A stretch of 64,000 nt of DNA from E44-bin89 sp034409565 (GTDB taxonomy: Bacteria; Chloroflexota; Dehalococcoidia; Dehalococcoidales; RBG-16-60-22): assembly GCA_034409565.1 (NCBI GenBank), contig DAOUMS010000008.1, forward strand, positions 62,001 to 126,000, given 5' to 3'. The number at the start of each line of letters is the position of its first letter. The first letter of the stretch is position 1. Shown here in pieces: positions 30,064-39,279 of the stretch. Position numbers and translations under genes: made by a program. The notes beneath the pieces were generated by a model, which made no database searches, had not been told where the DNA came from, and saw only the letters and a list, made by a program, of their open reading frames with translations.

Positions 30064-31230
30064 ATGCAGAGAATCTATCTTGACTATGCCGCCACCACCC
30101 CCACCCACCCCGACGTGGTCAAGGCCATGCTTCCCTACTTCACCGAGTCTTTCGGCAACCCTTCCAGCATTTACGGCTGCGGCCAAGATGCGAAAGAGGC
30201 CGTTGAGGTAGCCAGAGCCAGCGTCGCCGCGCTTATCGGCTCCCGGGAGGATGAAATCGTCTTCACCAGCGGCGGTACCGAGGCGGATAATGCTGCCCTC
30301 AAAGGCGTGGCCTACGCCAGTAATAAAAAAGGCAACCATATCATTACCTCAGCTATAGAGCACCACGCCATTCTGGAAACCGGCCACTTTCTGCAAACGC
30401 AGGGGTTCGAGGTAACCTTCCTGCCCGTGGACGGGTACGGTATGGTTGACCCCGATGACGTCCGCCGGGCGATTACGGATAAAACGGTCCTCGTTTCCAT
30501 AATGCACGCCAATAACGAAATCGGCACCATTCAGCCCATTGCCGAAATCGCCAGAATAACCAGAGAAGCCGGCGTCTACCTGCACACCGACGCCGTGCAG
30601 ACCACGGGGCACGTTCCCTTCAGCGTGGATAAGCTTGGCGTTGATATGCTTTCTCTGTCCGCCCACAAGTTTTACGGCCCCAAGGGGGTGGGTGTCTGCT
30701 ACGTGAGACAAGGCACCAAGCTCGTTTCTTTCCTGCACGGTGGCGAGCAGGAATTCGGGCGGAGGGCCAGCACCCACAACGTTCCGGGCATCGTCGGCCT
30801 GGGCAAGGCAGCCCAGATTGCGCGGCAGGAGATAGATGAAGAAGCGGAACGGGTGACCTGCCTCCGCGATAAGCTGATTCAAGGCCTTCTGGAAAATATC
30901 GACCATGCCCGACTCAACGGCCATCCTCAGGTGCGGCTGCCCAACAATGTCAACTTAAGCATCTCCTACGCCGAAGGTGAGTCAATGTGCCTTCAGCTTG
31001 ACCGGGAAGGTATCTGCTGCTCGACCGGCTCCGCCTGCAGCTCCGGCACCACCGAGCCGTCCCACGTCCTGCTGGCGCTGGGGCTTGAACCACTGCAGGC
31101 CCACAGTTCCCTGAGGTTCAGTCTGGGCAAATGGACTACGGAAGAGGAAATCGACAAGGTATTGGAGGTATTGCCCCGTATCGTGGCCAAGCTGAGGGCC
31201 ATGTCGCCCCTGTTGAAGAGTCATCATTAA
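30064..31230 (+). CDS. Cysteine desulfurase (NifS/IscS family)
   Basis: 388 residues, PLP fold-type I. YLDYAATTPTHPDVV, the conserved HHAILE motif, HTDAVQTTGHVP, the PLP lysine in SLSAHKFYGPKGVG, and the catalytic Cys loop CCSTGSACSSG. It supplies persulfide for Fe-S clusters, thiamine or tRNA thiolation. MnmA, which needs this sulfur, is three genes downstream, as are other sulfur users. Confidence 0.93.
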   Translation: MQRIYLDYAATTPTHPDVVKAMLPYFTESFGNPSSIYGCGQDAKEAVEVARASVAALIGSREDEIVFTSGGTEADNAALKGVAYASNKKGNHIITSAIEHHAILETGHFLQTQGFEVTFLPVDGYGMVDPDDVRRAITDKTVLVSIMHANNEIGTIQPIAEIARITREAGVYLHTDAVQTTGHVPFSVDKLGVDMLSLSAHKFYGPKGVGVCYVRQGTKLVSFLHGGEQEFGRRASTHNVPGIVGLGKAAQIARQEIDEEAERVTCLRDKLIQGLLENIDHARLNGHPQVRLPNNVNLSISYAEGESMCLQLDREGICCSTGSACSSGTTEPSHVLLALGLEPLQAHSSLRFSLGKWTTEEEIDKVLEVLPRIVAKLRAMSPLLKSHH

Positions 31231-31259
31231 TTATTTTTACTTAGTCACAAGGAGGAGAT

Positions 31260-32282
31260 ATGTTACCAGAGATAGGCAAAGTAGACAAAGCAACGTTTGA
31301 CCGGGTTATCTTCCCCCATCTCGGCAAGGCCGACCGCTCGGTGCTGATTGGCCCCAGGCACGGCGTCGATGCCGGCGTGATTGAGCTACCCGGCGGCGAG
31401 GTCATGGTGGTGGCGGAAGACCCGACCTTCGGCCTGCCCGTGCTCATGCCGCACTTCGGCTGGTCTATCGTCCATATCTGCGCCAGCGATGTCGCCGTGC
31501 TCGGCATACCGCCTAGGTACATGACCATCTGCCTGATGCTACCACCGGGCACAGAGGAGAGCGTGCTGGAACATACCTGGCAGGAAGTACATCAGGAATG
31601 TGAGAAGCTGAACATAGCCATTGTCGGCGGCCACACCGGCGTCGTTCCTGGCATCGGCTATCCACTAAACGGAGGCTGCACCATGTTCGGCATCGGGAAA
31701 AAGGAGCAGCTCACCCCGCCATCCAACGCCAAGGTTGGCGACCGCGTTATCATGACCAAAGGCCCGGCAGTGGAAGCAGCGGGTATCCTCGCTTTTCAGG
31801 CGGAAAAAGAACTCGTAGTGAAATATGGTCGCGACCTCGTTGAGAAAGCGAAAAGCCTCTTTATGGCGATGAGCGTGGTCCCGGATGCCATGGCCGCCGC
31901 CCCCTATGCCCACGCCATGCATGATGCTACCGAGGGAGGACTGCTCAACGGCATATACGAGATTGTGGAAGCGTCCGGAACCGGTGTGACCGTGTATGAA
32001 GATAAGATAGTGACCTCTGAAGAGATAGCCGCGGTTTGCGAGCATTTCAATATCGACCCGCTTACATCTATCGGCGAGGGCACGCTGGTGATTGCCGCCA
32101 CTCCGGAAAACACACCCAAACTAATCAACGCTCTAAAGCAGGCCGGGATTCCTGCCTGGGAAATCGGTGAAGTGACGGCAAAAGACAGGGTATTTGTCCG
32201 CAAAAATGGCAAAAAGGAAACGCTGACGCCGGTGAAGGTAGACCCGTTCTGGGCGGCGTACTTCAGCACGCTGGGAGGATAA
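31260..32282 (+). CDS. AIR synthase-like (PurM/HypE/ThiL superfamily) protein
   Basis: 340 residues. ATP-binding AIRS fold: HGVDAGVIELPGGEVMVVAE, VHICASDVAVLGI, VGGHTGVVPG, and the C-terminal MHDATEGGLLNGIYEI (D-x-T-E-G-G is the superfamily motif). It is closest in look to HypE-type proteins, but no hyp genes are near. ThiL, the thiamine-monophosphate kinase, is in the same superfamily. The riboswitch and adjacent ThiN therefore point to thiamine metabolism. The precise reaction is not assigned. Confidence 0.8.
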   Translation: MLPEIGKVDKATFDRVIFPHLGKADRSVLIGPRHGVDAGVIELPGGEVMVVAEDPTFGLPVLMPHFGWSIVHICASDVAVLGIPPRYMTICLMLPPGTEESVLEHTWQEVHQECEKLNIAIVGGHTGVVPGIGYPLNGGCTMFGIGKKEQLTPPSNAKVGDRVIMTKGPAVEAAGILAFQAEKELVVKYGRDLVEKAKSLFMAMSVVPDAMAAAPYAHAMHDATEGGLLNGIYEIVEASGTGVTVYEDKIVTSEEIAAVCEHFNIDPLTSIGEGTLVIAATPENTPKLINALKQAGIPAWEIGEVTAKDRVFVRKNGKKETLTPVKVDPFWAAYFSTLGG

Positions 32283-32285
32283 GCT

Positions 32286-32876
32286 TTGAGCACTAATCAG
32301 CAAGCGGAAATGGTACTGGGCAACCTGGCCCGCGCCGTTAATATGCTCCAGGAGAGCGCCGAGTTCGCCCGACTCATGCCCGAAGTCAGGGTAAACCTGG
32401 TCTACGCCCTGCCAGATGCCAGGACAGCTAAAGATGTGGCCGCCATTGACGGCCGGATAACGGTGGTGCGGGGTTTCCCTCATGCCTCCGGCCTGCCGAC
32501 TTGGGGAGGTTCCGACCACATGGCCCGCCTGATAATTGAAGTGGGGAAGTACGACCCCAGTATAAATGCCGGCATAAACTTCAAATGCGATGCCGACGTC
32601 ATCGAGGTGATGAAACAGTACTGCGCGGAGAAGAAGCTTCTCTTTGGCTGGATTGACCGCACCAATGAGCCAGCGGAAGTGATGGCTAAAGACCGGAGCT
32701 CCATGCCCTGGAAGATAAAGCAGCTGGTGGACAGCTCCGGCGGCGTGCCCAAGCTCTTTTACGAAGGCGATGGCTGGGGCAAGGAGCCGCTCTCGGTAGT
32801 CCTCGGCGACACTGCGGTCGATGTGGCCGGCATCGCCATTGACATCGCCAGACGCTATAAACAAAAACTGGGCTAA
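32286..32876 (+). CDS. ThiN-domain protein (thiamine-phosphate synthase type)
   Basis: 196 residues, stand-alone ThiN domain. QQAEMVLGNLARAVNMLQES at the start, DARTAKDVAAIDGRI, GWIDRTNEPAEVM, then the signature VPKLFYEGDGWGKEPLSVVL. ThiN is an alternative thiamine-phosphate synthase, fused to ThiD or free, and some versions are regulators. GGGAGG precedes the TTG start, 3 bp after the AIRS-like gene. The TPP riboswitch upstream supports the thiamine link. Confidence 0.85.
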   Translation: MSTNQQAEMVLGNLARAVNMLQESAEFARLMPEVRVNLVYALPDARTAKDVAAIDGRITVVRGFPHASGLPTWGGSDHMARLIIEVGKYDPSINAGINFKCDADVIEVMKQYCAEKKLLFGWIDRTNEPAEVMAKDRSSMPWKIKQLVDSSGGVPKLFYEGDGWGKEPLSVVLGDTAVDVAGIAIDIARRYKQKLG

Positions 32877-32936
32877 TCCGAGCCTTCAGGCACACCCTTT
32901 TCCATCCCTGCACAGTCCGGCATCAGGTGAAAATCC

Positions 32937-33992
32937 GTGGAAAAAGTAGCCATTGCCATGAGCGGCGGGGTAGATTCCTCCGTGGCCGCTGCCCTACTCC
33001 AGGAAAGAGGTTATCAGGTTATTGGCCTCACCATGCGACTGCGCCCCGAAGGTGAGGCCCATTCATCTGACTTTATCGACGACGCCCAGCGCGTCGCCGG
33101 GGCGCTGGGCATTCCTCACCAGGTTATTGATTTGAGAGAAGTCTTCCAGGAGAAAGTGATTGCCCCTTTCTGTCAGGAGTACCGCATGGGCAGGACGCCG
33201 AACCCATGTGTGGGCTGCAACCGGCACATCAAGTTCGGTGCCCTTCTCCATGAAGCCAGGTCGCTGGGCGCGGCTTATCTGGCCACCGGCCACCACGCCA
33301 GAGTGGCAAAGGACGCTATTTCCGGCAGGATGCTTCTCCAGAAAGGCAGGGACCGGCAAAAGGACCAGTCCTACTTCCTCTACGCGCTGACGCAGGCGCA
33401 GCTACGTCATGCCATGTTCCCCATCGGGCACCTCACCAAAGAAGAGGTGAGGGCGGAGGCAAAGAGGAGAAACCTCCCCACCGGCAGTCGGCCGGAGAGC
33501 CAGGACATCTGTTTTATCAAGGACAGGGACTATACCGAATTCCTCAAAGATTTAGTCCCCCAGGCTTTCCAGCCAGGGCCCATACTGGACGAGCAGGGCA
33601 ATGTTCTCGGCCACCACCGGGGAATCATGAACTACACCATCGGCCAGCGCAAGGGACTGGGTATCGCCGCCAGCGAGCCGCAGTACGTCATTGCCATCGA
33701 GCCGGAAAATAACGCCGCCATCGTTGGCCGCCGGGAAAAATTGCTCGGTGACGGGCTTGAAGCCACGGGTACAAACTGGATTATGTTCCAGCAGCTCAAT
33801 CAGCCCATCAAGGCCAAAGCCAAGATAAGATACCGTCACCCGGAAGCGGAGGCCACCTTAACTCCAGTGGACGAAGATAATGCTTATGTAAAGTTTACGG
33901 CACCACAGTTAGCCATCACACCGGGGCAGGCCGTCGTGTTCTATGATGGCGATAATGTCCTCGGTGGTGGTACAATAAAATCAAGCCATTAA
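32937..33992 (+). CDS. mnmA: tRNA-specific 2-thiouridylase MnmA
   Basis: 351 residues, adenylating thiolase that makes s2U34 in tRNAs. N-terminal PP-loop MSGGVDSSVAAALL, catalytic Cys in PNPCVGCNRHIKFG, and the second Cys in ESQDICFIKD. Then the C-terminal domains GQRKGLGI and a β-barrel. GTG start after AGGTGAAAATCC. Uses sulfur from the desulfurase three genes upstream. Confidence 0.95.
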   Translation: MEKVAIAMSGGVDSSVAAALLQERGYQVIGLTMRLRPEGEAHSSDFIDDAQRVAGALGIPHQVIDLREVFQEKVIAPFCQEYRMGRTPNPCVGCNRHIKFGALLHEARSLGAAYLATGHHARVAKDAISGRMLLQKGRDRQKDQSYFLYALTQAQLRHAMFPIGHLTKEEVRAEAKRRNLPTGSRPESQDICFIKDRDYTEFLKDLVPQAFQPGPILDEQGNVLGHHRGIMNYTIGQRKGLGIAASEPQYVIAIEPENNAAIVGRREKLLGDGLEATGTNWIMFQQLNQPIKAKAKIRYRHPEAEATLTPVDEDNAYVKFTAPQLAITPGQAVVFYDGDNVLGGGTIKSSH

Positions 33993-34011
33993 AGCAAAGG
34001 AGCCTACCCCA

Positions 34012-34455
34012 ATAGCCAGAGTAGTTGCCGTCTGCACCAGCCAGAAAAAGGGGACACGGAAGCAGCCCATCGCGGAAGGCCAGTTTGCCGAGGGGTATGG
34101 ACTGGTCGGTGATGCCCATGCTGGCGTCTTGCCTGACCGCCAGGTGAGTCTGCTCGCCGTGGCCAGCATTGACAAAATGCGCGGGCTGGGCCTGGAGCTG
34201 CATCCCGGGGATTTCGCCGAGAACATCACCGTGGAGGGTATGGACCTGTACCAGCTTCCGGTGGGCACCAGACTGGTAATAGGTGAAGGCGTTTTGCTTG
34301 AAGTCAGCCAGATAGGCAAAGAATGCCACACCGCCTGTGCCATCCGCCGACAGGTTGGCCAGTGCATCATGCCCAAAGAAGGCGTCTTTGCCCGTGTTTT
34401 AAGGGGTGGCAGCATCAGGCCGGGAGATAAAGTATCGCTTGGAGAACAGCCATGA
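34012..34455 (+). CDS. MOSC domain protein with apparent ATA start
   Basis: 147 residues after the start. VVAVCTSQKKGTRKQP and LVGDAHAGVLPDRQVSLL are MOSC motifs, then GDFAENITVEGM and the conserved Cys in GKECHTACAI. MOSC proteins mobilise sulfur at a Cys and are related to molybdenum-cofactor sulfurases. The homologous N-terminus begins IARVV at codon ATA (34012). AAGGAG lies 9 nt upstream and there is no ATG, GTG or TTG until 34129, inside the domain. So the start is a rare ATA or a base change of ATG. Confidence 0.85.
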   Translation: MARVVAVCTSQKKGTRKQPIAEGQFAEGYGLVGDAHAGVLPDRQVSLLAVASIDKMRGLGLELHPGDFAENITVEGMDLYQLPVGTRLVIGEGVLLEVSQIGKECHTACAIRRQVGQCIMPKEGVFARVLRGGSIRPGDKVSLGEQP

Positions 34456-35360
34456 CCAATGCCTCACTGGTAGAAAAAATCCTGAAATGGAAAAAGGAGA
34501 GGAATGCCACCATCCTGGTGCATAACTACCAGCTCGGTGAGGTCCAGGACATTGCTGACTTCGTGGGCGATTCCCTGGAGCTGAGCCAGAAAGCGGCTAA
34601 AACGAAGGTCGACGTCATCGTGTTCTGCGGCGTCCACTTCATGGCGGAGACAGCGGCCATAATCTGCCCCGGTATGACCGTCCTCCTCCCCGACCGGCAT
34701 GCCGGCTGCCCGATGGCCAATATGATTACCGCAGAACAACTGCGACAGAAGAAAAAAGAGCTGCCCAATGCCACCGTGGTCTGCTACGTCAACTCCACGG
34801 CGGCGGTAAAGGCCGAGTCAGACATCTGCTGCACCTCGGCCAATGCCGTCAAGGTGGTGGAGAGCATTGCTAATGACGAGGTACTGTTCGTGCCCGACCA
34901 GTACCTGGGGCACTACGTTTCCATCAAGGTGAATAAAAAGTTCCACCTCTGGCCGGGTTACTGCCCCACACACGTCCGCATTCAGCCCGAGCATATCATA
35001 CAGCTCAAACAAGAAAATCCCCGGGCTAAAGCCGTGGTTCATCCCGAGTGCCGCCCCGACGTAATTGCCGTGGCGGATGAGGTCATGAGCACCGGCGGCA
35101 TGATAAGGTATGCACAAAGGGATGACGTCAGGGAGTTGATTGTCGGCACGGAGCTCGGCATCATCCACCGGCTGAAAAAGGAAAACCCGGGCAAGAAATT
35201 CATCCCGGTATCGGAACAGGCGGTCTGTCCCAATATGAAGCTCACCACGCTGGAGAAAGTCCTCTGGTCGCTGGAGGAGATGCAAACGGAGGTAAAGGTA
35301 CCCGAGGCCACGCGAATCAAAGCCAAGGCAGCGGTGGACAAAATGCTGGCCATCGTCTGA
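34452..35360 (+). CDS. nadA: Quinolinate synthase NadA
   Basis: 302 residues. Fe-S enzyme making quinolinate from iminoaspartate and dihydroxyacetone phosphate for NAD. Motifs HNYQLGEVQDIADFVGDSLE, VFCGVHFMAETA, and the three Fe4S4 cysteines in HAGCPM, HPECRPD and AVCPNMK. It overlaps MOSC by 4 bp. nadB and nadC are not in the window. Confidence 0.95.
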   Translation: MTNASLVEKILKWKKERNATILVHNYQLGEVQDIADFVGDSLELSQKAAKTKVDVIVFCGVHFMAETAAIICPGMTVLLPDRHAGCPMANMITAEQLRQKKKELPNATVVCYVNSTAAVKAESDICCTSANAVKVVESIANDEVLFVPDQYLGHYVSIKVNKKFHLWPGYCPTHVRIQPEHIIQLKQENPRAKAVVHPECRPDVIAVADEVMSTGGMIRYAQRDDVRELIVGTELGIIHRLKKENPGKKFIPVSEQAVCPNMKLTTLEKVLWSLEEMQTEVKVPEATRIKAKAAVDKMLAIV

Positions 35361-35369
35361 GACGGTCAA

Positions 35370-35693
35370 ATGGAAGAAGCCAGATACATTGTTATCCTGA
35401 TTACCAGCGACAATATTGAAGAGGCCGACCACATTGCTCAGGAACTTCTCAAGAAAAAGAAGGTGGCCTGCGTCAACATCATGCGCGGCATCGACTCTTT
35501 TTTCTGGTGGGAAGGCAAGCCCGATTCGGCGCGGGAGAACCTGCTCATCGCCAAGACCAAGGCTTCGCTGCTCCCGGACATCGTGGCTCTGGTCGGCAAG
35601 GTGCACAGCTACGATGTGCCCGAGGTCATCGCCCTGCCCATCATCGGCGGCAATCAGGACTACCTGGAGTGGCTCGAGCAGAGCCTCGCCTAG
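35370..35693 (+). CDS. cutA: CutA-family divalent-cation tolerance protein
   Basis: 107 residues, ferredoxin-like trimer. ARYIVILITSDNIEEADHIA, the KKKVACVNIM strand, FFWWEGK, and the C-terminal HSYDVPEVIALPI and YLEWLEQSL are typical. Ten bp after nadA and last of the rightward run. Biological role of CutA is still debated. Confidence 0.92.
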   Translation: MEEARYIVILITSDNIEEADHIAQELLKKKKVACVNIMRGIDSFFWWEGKPDSARENLLIAKTKASLLPDIVALVGKVHSYDVPEVIALPIIGGNQDYLEWLEQSLA

Positions 35694-35709
35694 GGCAACA
35701 CCTCGGTAA

Positions 35710-37056
35710 CTATTTCAACTCCGCAATGCCGGTATAGAGTATATCGAGCATCTCGTCGGCTTCCTGCCGGGTGGTGATGATGGGCGGATTGAACCGCACC
35801 CTGGTGTAGTCCCTGGCCAGCGCCATGCGGACATACAGACCCCTGTCTAGCAGCTTCCGCACCCATTTTTTCATGGTCTCCGCAGCAAACGGTGCCCCTG
35901 TTTCCCTGTCCTTCACCACCTCTATCCCGAGCATCAGCCCCAGGCCGCTGCAATCGGTGACATTGGGCAATTTTTTGAACTCCCGGCCCAGTCGCTCCAG
36001 AACATAGCCGCCCACCTCTTCCGCATTAGCCACCATCTTATCCCGGAAGATAAGCTTCAGCGCCGCGCCGGCGGCCGCAGCGCAGATGGGGTTGCCGTGC
36101 TGGGTGAAGCCGTGCCAGAGCATGGTGCCCTTCAGCCCTTCAAAAATCTTATCGCTCAGCAGCGTGGCGCCAAAGGGCAGGTAGCAGCCGTCAATCGCCT
36201 TGGCCACCATCATGATATCCCACTTTACCGGCCAGTGTTCCTGGCCCCACATTTTGCCTGTCCGGCCGAAACCGGTCTGCACCTCGTCGCAGAGCATGAA
36301 CACGTCGTGGGCGTCGCAAATCTGCCGCACGATGGGGAAATATTCCGGCGGCGGAGCCACGTTGCCCGCCGCGCCCATCACCGGCTCGGCGACATAAGCA
36401 GCAACGCTGTCCACTCCCTCGGCCTGGATTACTTTCTCCACGTAGCGGGCACAGAGAACACCACAGGACGGGTATTTCAAAGCAAAGGCACAGCGGTTAC
36501 AGTAAAAAGTGGGTGCCTGAATGAAGCCAGCAGCAAGCGGCGCATACCCGGTCCAGAACGCACCGCTACCGGCACGCGTTGCCGCTGCTGAGCCCATGCC
36601 GGCCCCGTGAAAACTGTTCTGCAGGCTGACGATTTTATATTTCGGCCGGCCGTGAACGTGCCAGTAAAGGCGTGCCATCTTGAAGGCCGTTTCCACCGCC
36701 TCCGTGCCGCCATTGGTGAAGAAGAAGTGCGCCATTCCCTCGGGGACAACCCTGGCCAGCTCCGCGGCATACTCAATAATGGGCACGTTCGACTGCCTGG
36801 CCAGGAGATGGGCGAATTGCAGCTTCCGTGCCTGCTCGCAGATAGCATCGATTATCTCTTTATGTCCGTGTCCCAGCGTGCTACTCGTCTGCTGCGAGGC
36901 AGCATCGTAGTAAAAATTACCCTCAGTATCCCAGCATTTTACCCCCTCCGCCCTTTCGATAATCGGCCACACGTCCTCGCTGCCGACCACGGCAAAGCCG
37001 TGTACCAGATATTTCCGGTCCAGTGCCAGGAGCTCATCGGTACGCTTGCTCACCAT
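35710..37056 (-). CDS. Class III (PLP) aminotransferase
   Basis: 448 residues. WDTEGNFYYDAASQ, a substrate segment FTNGGTEAVETAFKMARLYW, HGAGMGS, the PLP Asp in LCDEVQTGFGRTG, and the PLP lysine in MMVAKAIDGCYLPFGA. Family members act on ω-amino acids, taurine or β-alanine; the substrate here is not fixed. It is convergent with cutA and follows the hydratase gene on the minus strand with a hairpin between. Confidence 0.9.
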   Translation of the reverse strand: MVSKRTDELLALDRKYLVHGFAVVGSEDVWPIIERAEGVKCWDTEGNFYYDAASQQTSSTLGHGHKEIIDAICEQARKLQFAHLLARQSNVPIIEYAAELARVVPEGMAHFFFTNGGTEAVETAFKMARLYWHVHGRPKYKIVSLQNSFHGAGMGSAAATRAGSGAFWTGYAPLAAGFIQAPTFYCNRCAFALKYPSCGVLCARYVEKVIQAEGVDSVAAYVAEPVMGAAGNVAPPPEYFPIVRQICDAHDVFMLCDEVQTGFGRTGKMWGQEHWPVKWDIMMVAKAIDGCYLPFGATLLSDKIFEGLKGTMLWHGFTQHGNPICAAAAGAALKLIFRDKMVANAEEVGGYVLERLGREFKKLPNVTDCSGLGLMLGIEVVKDRETGAPFAAETMKKWVRKLLDRGLYVRMALARDYTRVRFNPPIITTRQEADEMLDILYTGIAELK

Positions 37057-37111
37057 CTTGCCCTCCTCTCTTTCGATTTACCAGTATCAAGGTAAATACC
37101 ATTATACAACA

Positions 37112-37133
37112 GGCCAGCGCGTTAGCGCTGGCC
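37112..37133. terminator. Perfect hairpin between hydratase and aminotransferase genes
   Basis: GGCCAGCGC (37112-37120), loop GTTA, GCGCTGGCC (37125-37133). For minus-strand transcription it comes 38 bp after the hydratase stop and is followed by TGTTGT, a weak T tract. Confidence 0.55.
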
Positions 37134-37170
37134 CGATTGCATTGTCAATTATAATGAGGCCGGATGGCAG

Positions 37171-37962
37171 CTATTCCACGAACCGCACCGTCACCGAGCC
37201 AAGGCGGTCAAAGGTGGCGTGGAAACTGCACGGGCCTTCAACAAAGAGGGCGGCATGCAGCGAACCGGAGATGATGAACTCGCCCTTGCCTATGCTCATG
37301 TCGTAGTCGGCCAGCTTGTTGGCCAGACTGGCGACCGCCTGGGCCGGATTGCCCAGCACCGCCGCACCGGCACCGGTGGCGACCACCTCGCCGTCCTTGT
37401 CCAGCACCATGCCGATGAGCCGCAGGTCAATGCCCTGAACCGGTGTCAGCTGCCCGCCAAGCACCACCATGCAGGCCCCGGAATCGTCGGATATCCCGTC
37501 CGGCGCTTTTTTCCTCTGCTCTTTATAGCGATTGCCGGCAATTTCAAAGGCGGGCAAGACGCCAGCCGTCGCCGCGAAGACCTTGGCCACATCCACGCCC
37601 GGGCCTTTCAACTCCTCCCCCATGACAAAGCAGATTTCAGCCTCAATTACAGGCTTTGCCAGCTTACTCAGTGAGACCGGCTCACCTTCGGGGACGACCA
37701 TGGTATTGAAGAGGTGCCCGTAAATGGGCTCGTCAACACCGAACATAATCTGATTGGCCTTGGCGCAGAGCCCGATTTTACGGCCCACAATCATCTCCCC
37801 ACTCCTCAGCCTCAACTGAACCAGTTTCATTTGAATAGCATAGGCATCGGCAACGGTGACATCAGGAAAGCGGTCGGTCAAATTGGTGATGGGCCTGGCC
37901 GTCCTCTGCGCCTGCAGAATTTCTTTGGCCATCTGTTCCATCTGCTTTTCGTCTAAAGCCAT
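37171..37962 (-). CDS. 2-keto-4-pentenoate hydratase-type protein (FAH family)
   Basis: 263 residues. N-terminal helix, TARPITNLTDRFPDVTVADA, IVGRKIGLCAKANQIMFGVDE, PVIEAEICFVMGEEL (metal-binding E-x-E), and SLANKLADYDMSIGKGEFI. Hydrates 2-oxopent-4-enoate-type acids in meta-cleavage or similar pathways. The small tautomerase at 20725 is a related enzyme type but is not adjacent. Confidence 0.88.
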   Translation of the reverse strand: MALDEKQMEQMAKEILQAQRTARPITNLTDRFPDVTVADAYAIQMKLVQLRLRSGEMIVGRKIGLCAKANQIMFGVDEPIYGHLFNTMVVPEGEPVSLSKLAKPVIEAEICFVMGEELKGPGVDVAKVFAATAGVLPAFEIAGNRYKEQRKKAPDGISDDSGACMVVLGGQLTPVQGIDLRLIGMVLDKDGEVVATGAGAAVLGNPAQAVASLANKLADYDMSIGKGEFIISGSLHAALFVEGPCSFHATFDRLGSVTVRFVE

Positions 37963-38032
37963 GTTACCCTCCTCTATTTACTAATGACTGGAATAACATT
38001 GAATTATTACCGCTATATTAGGTCGGCGCAAT

Positions 38033-39205
38033 TTAACTGTCAAGTTCACGCCCTTTCGCTTTCAGCCACTTCTGCTTCTGGCTGACCCGTGTTTTTTCGT
38101 CCGTTGGCTTATAGCGCGACCCAAATTCCTCCCGAAACTGAGGCAAGGTGCCATCCATTATCGCCCCACGTATTCTCTCCACAAGCTTTTGTATGAAGTA
38201 CAGGTTATGGACTGTGGCCAGCCGGTATGCCAGCAGCTCCTCGCACTTGAAAAGGTGGTGCAGGTAGGCGGCGGAAAAAGTGCGACAGGTATAGCAACCA
38301 CAGCCTAGTACAATGGGTCGCTCCATGCGGCGGAAGGCAGCGTTTCTGATGTTGCGCCTCCCCTCCCAGGTGTAAAGGGCGCCGTTGCGGGCCACGCGGG
38401 TGGGCAGGGCGCTGTCAAAGACATCGATGCCCCGCGCCACCCCCTCAACGATGTCCTCCGGGGAGCCCACGCCCATAAGATACCTCGGTTTATCTTGAGG
38501 CAGTAGCGCTACCGTCTGTTCAGCTATTTCAAAAGTTAACTTCTTGGGCTCACCGACGCTCAGGCCGCCGATAGCGTAGCCGTCAAAGTCCATTTTCGTC
38601 AGGTACTCCGCCGACTGCCGCCTGAGTTCAGGAAAGATGCCCCCCTGCACGATGGCAAATAGCGCCTGATTTTCACGCTTATGTGCTTTCAGGCACCGCT
38701 CCGCCCAGTGGTGGGTGACTTCCATGGACTGTCGCACTTTCTCCAAGCTGTCGCCATAAGCGGTGCACACGTCCAGCACCATGATGATGTCCGCACCCAG
38801 CTTCTCTTGGTACTCAACTGCCAACTCTGGAGTTAAAAAATGCTCGCTGCCGTCGATATGGGAGCGGAAAGTTACCCCTTCATCACCGACCTTGCAGAAC
38901 GGGGCCAGGCTGAAAACCTGGTAGCCGCCGCTGTCGGTCAGGATGGCGCCGTCCCAGGCCATGAATTTATGTAAACCACCCAGCCTCGCCACCACCTCGA
39001 TGCCCGGCCTCAGGTATAGATGATAAGTATTGGCCAGCACCATGCCGTAGCCGATGTCTTTGACCTCTTCCGGAGTCAGCGTCTTGACCGTGCCCTGGCT
39101 GCCCACGGGCAGAAAGAGCGGAGTTGATACCACACCGTGAGGCGTTATCAGTTCCCCTGCCCGAGAATCTCCGCAGGTCTTGATTACACGGAAGTCATTT
39201 TCCAT
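38033..39205 (-). CDS. tgt: Queuine tRNA-ribosyltransferase (Tgt)
   Basis: 390 residues from the ATG at 39205; 18 further residues are possible. Inserts preQ1 in tRNAs at G34. Motifs: PVGSQGTVKTLTPEEV, catalytic Asp in LTDSGGYQVFSL, GGLSVGEPKK, GVARGIDVFDSALPTRVARN, and the zinc site CGCYTCR...H. Normal length for bacterial Tgt. Confidence 0.95.
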   Translation of the reverse strand: MENDFRVIKTCGDSRAGELITPHGVVSTPLFLPVGSQGTVKTLTPEEVKDIGYGMVLANTYHLYLRPGIEVVARLGGLHKFMAWDGAILTDSGGYQVFSLAPFCKVGDEGVTFRSHIDGSEHFLTPELAVEYQEKLGADIIMVLDVCTAYGDSLEKVRQSMEVTHHWAERCLKAHKRENQALFAIVQGGIFPELRRQSAEYLTKMDFDGYAIGGLSVGEPKKLTFEIAEQTVALLPQDKPRYLMGVGSPEDIVEGVARGIDVFDSALPTRVARNGALYTWEGRRNIRNAAFRRMERPIVLGCGCYTCRTFSAAYLHHLFKCEELLAYRLATVHNLYFIQKLVERIRGAIMDGTLPQFREEFGSRYKPTDEKTRVSQKQKWLKAKGRELDS

Positions 39206-39279
39206 TTCCTGGTCAGTCGTAGTATAGCTCAATATGAGGCGATTTGTCTTGGTGACCAAATAAAGCTAATATTAGAACA

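Noticed and set aside
31260..32282. AIRS-like gene as selD
   Set aside because: SelD has a Cys or Sec and Gly-rich N-terminal motif that is absent here; the ThiN neighbour and TPP riboswitch favour another role. selD must be elsewhere.
34129..34455. TTG at 34129 as the MOSC start
   Set aside because: It would cut off the conserved VVAVCTSQKKGTRKQP and GDAHAG region; the upstream frame is open and homologous.
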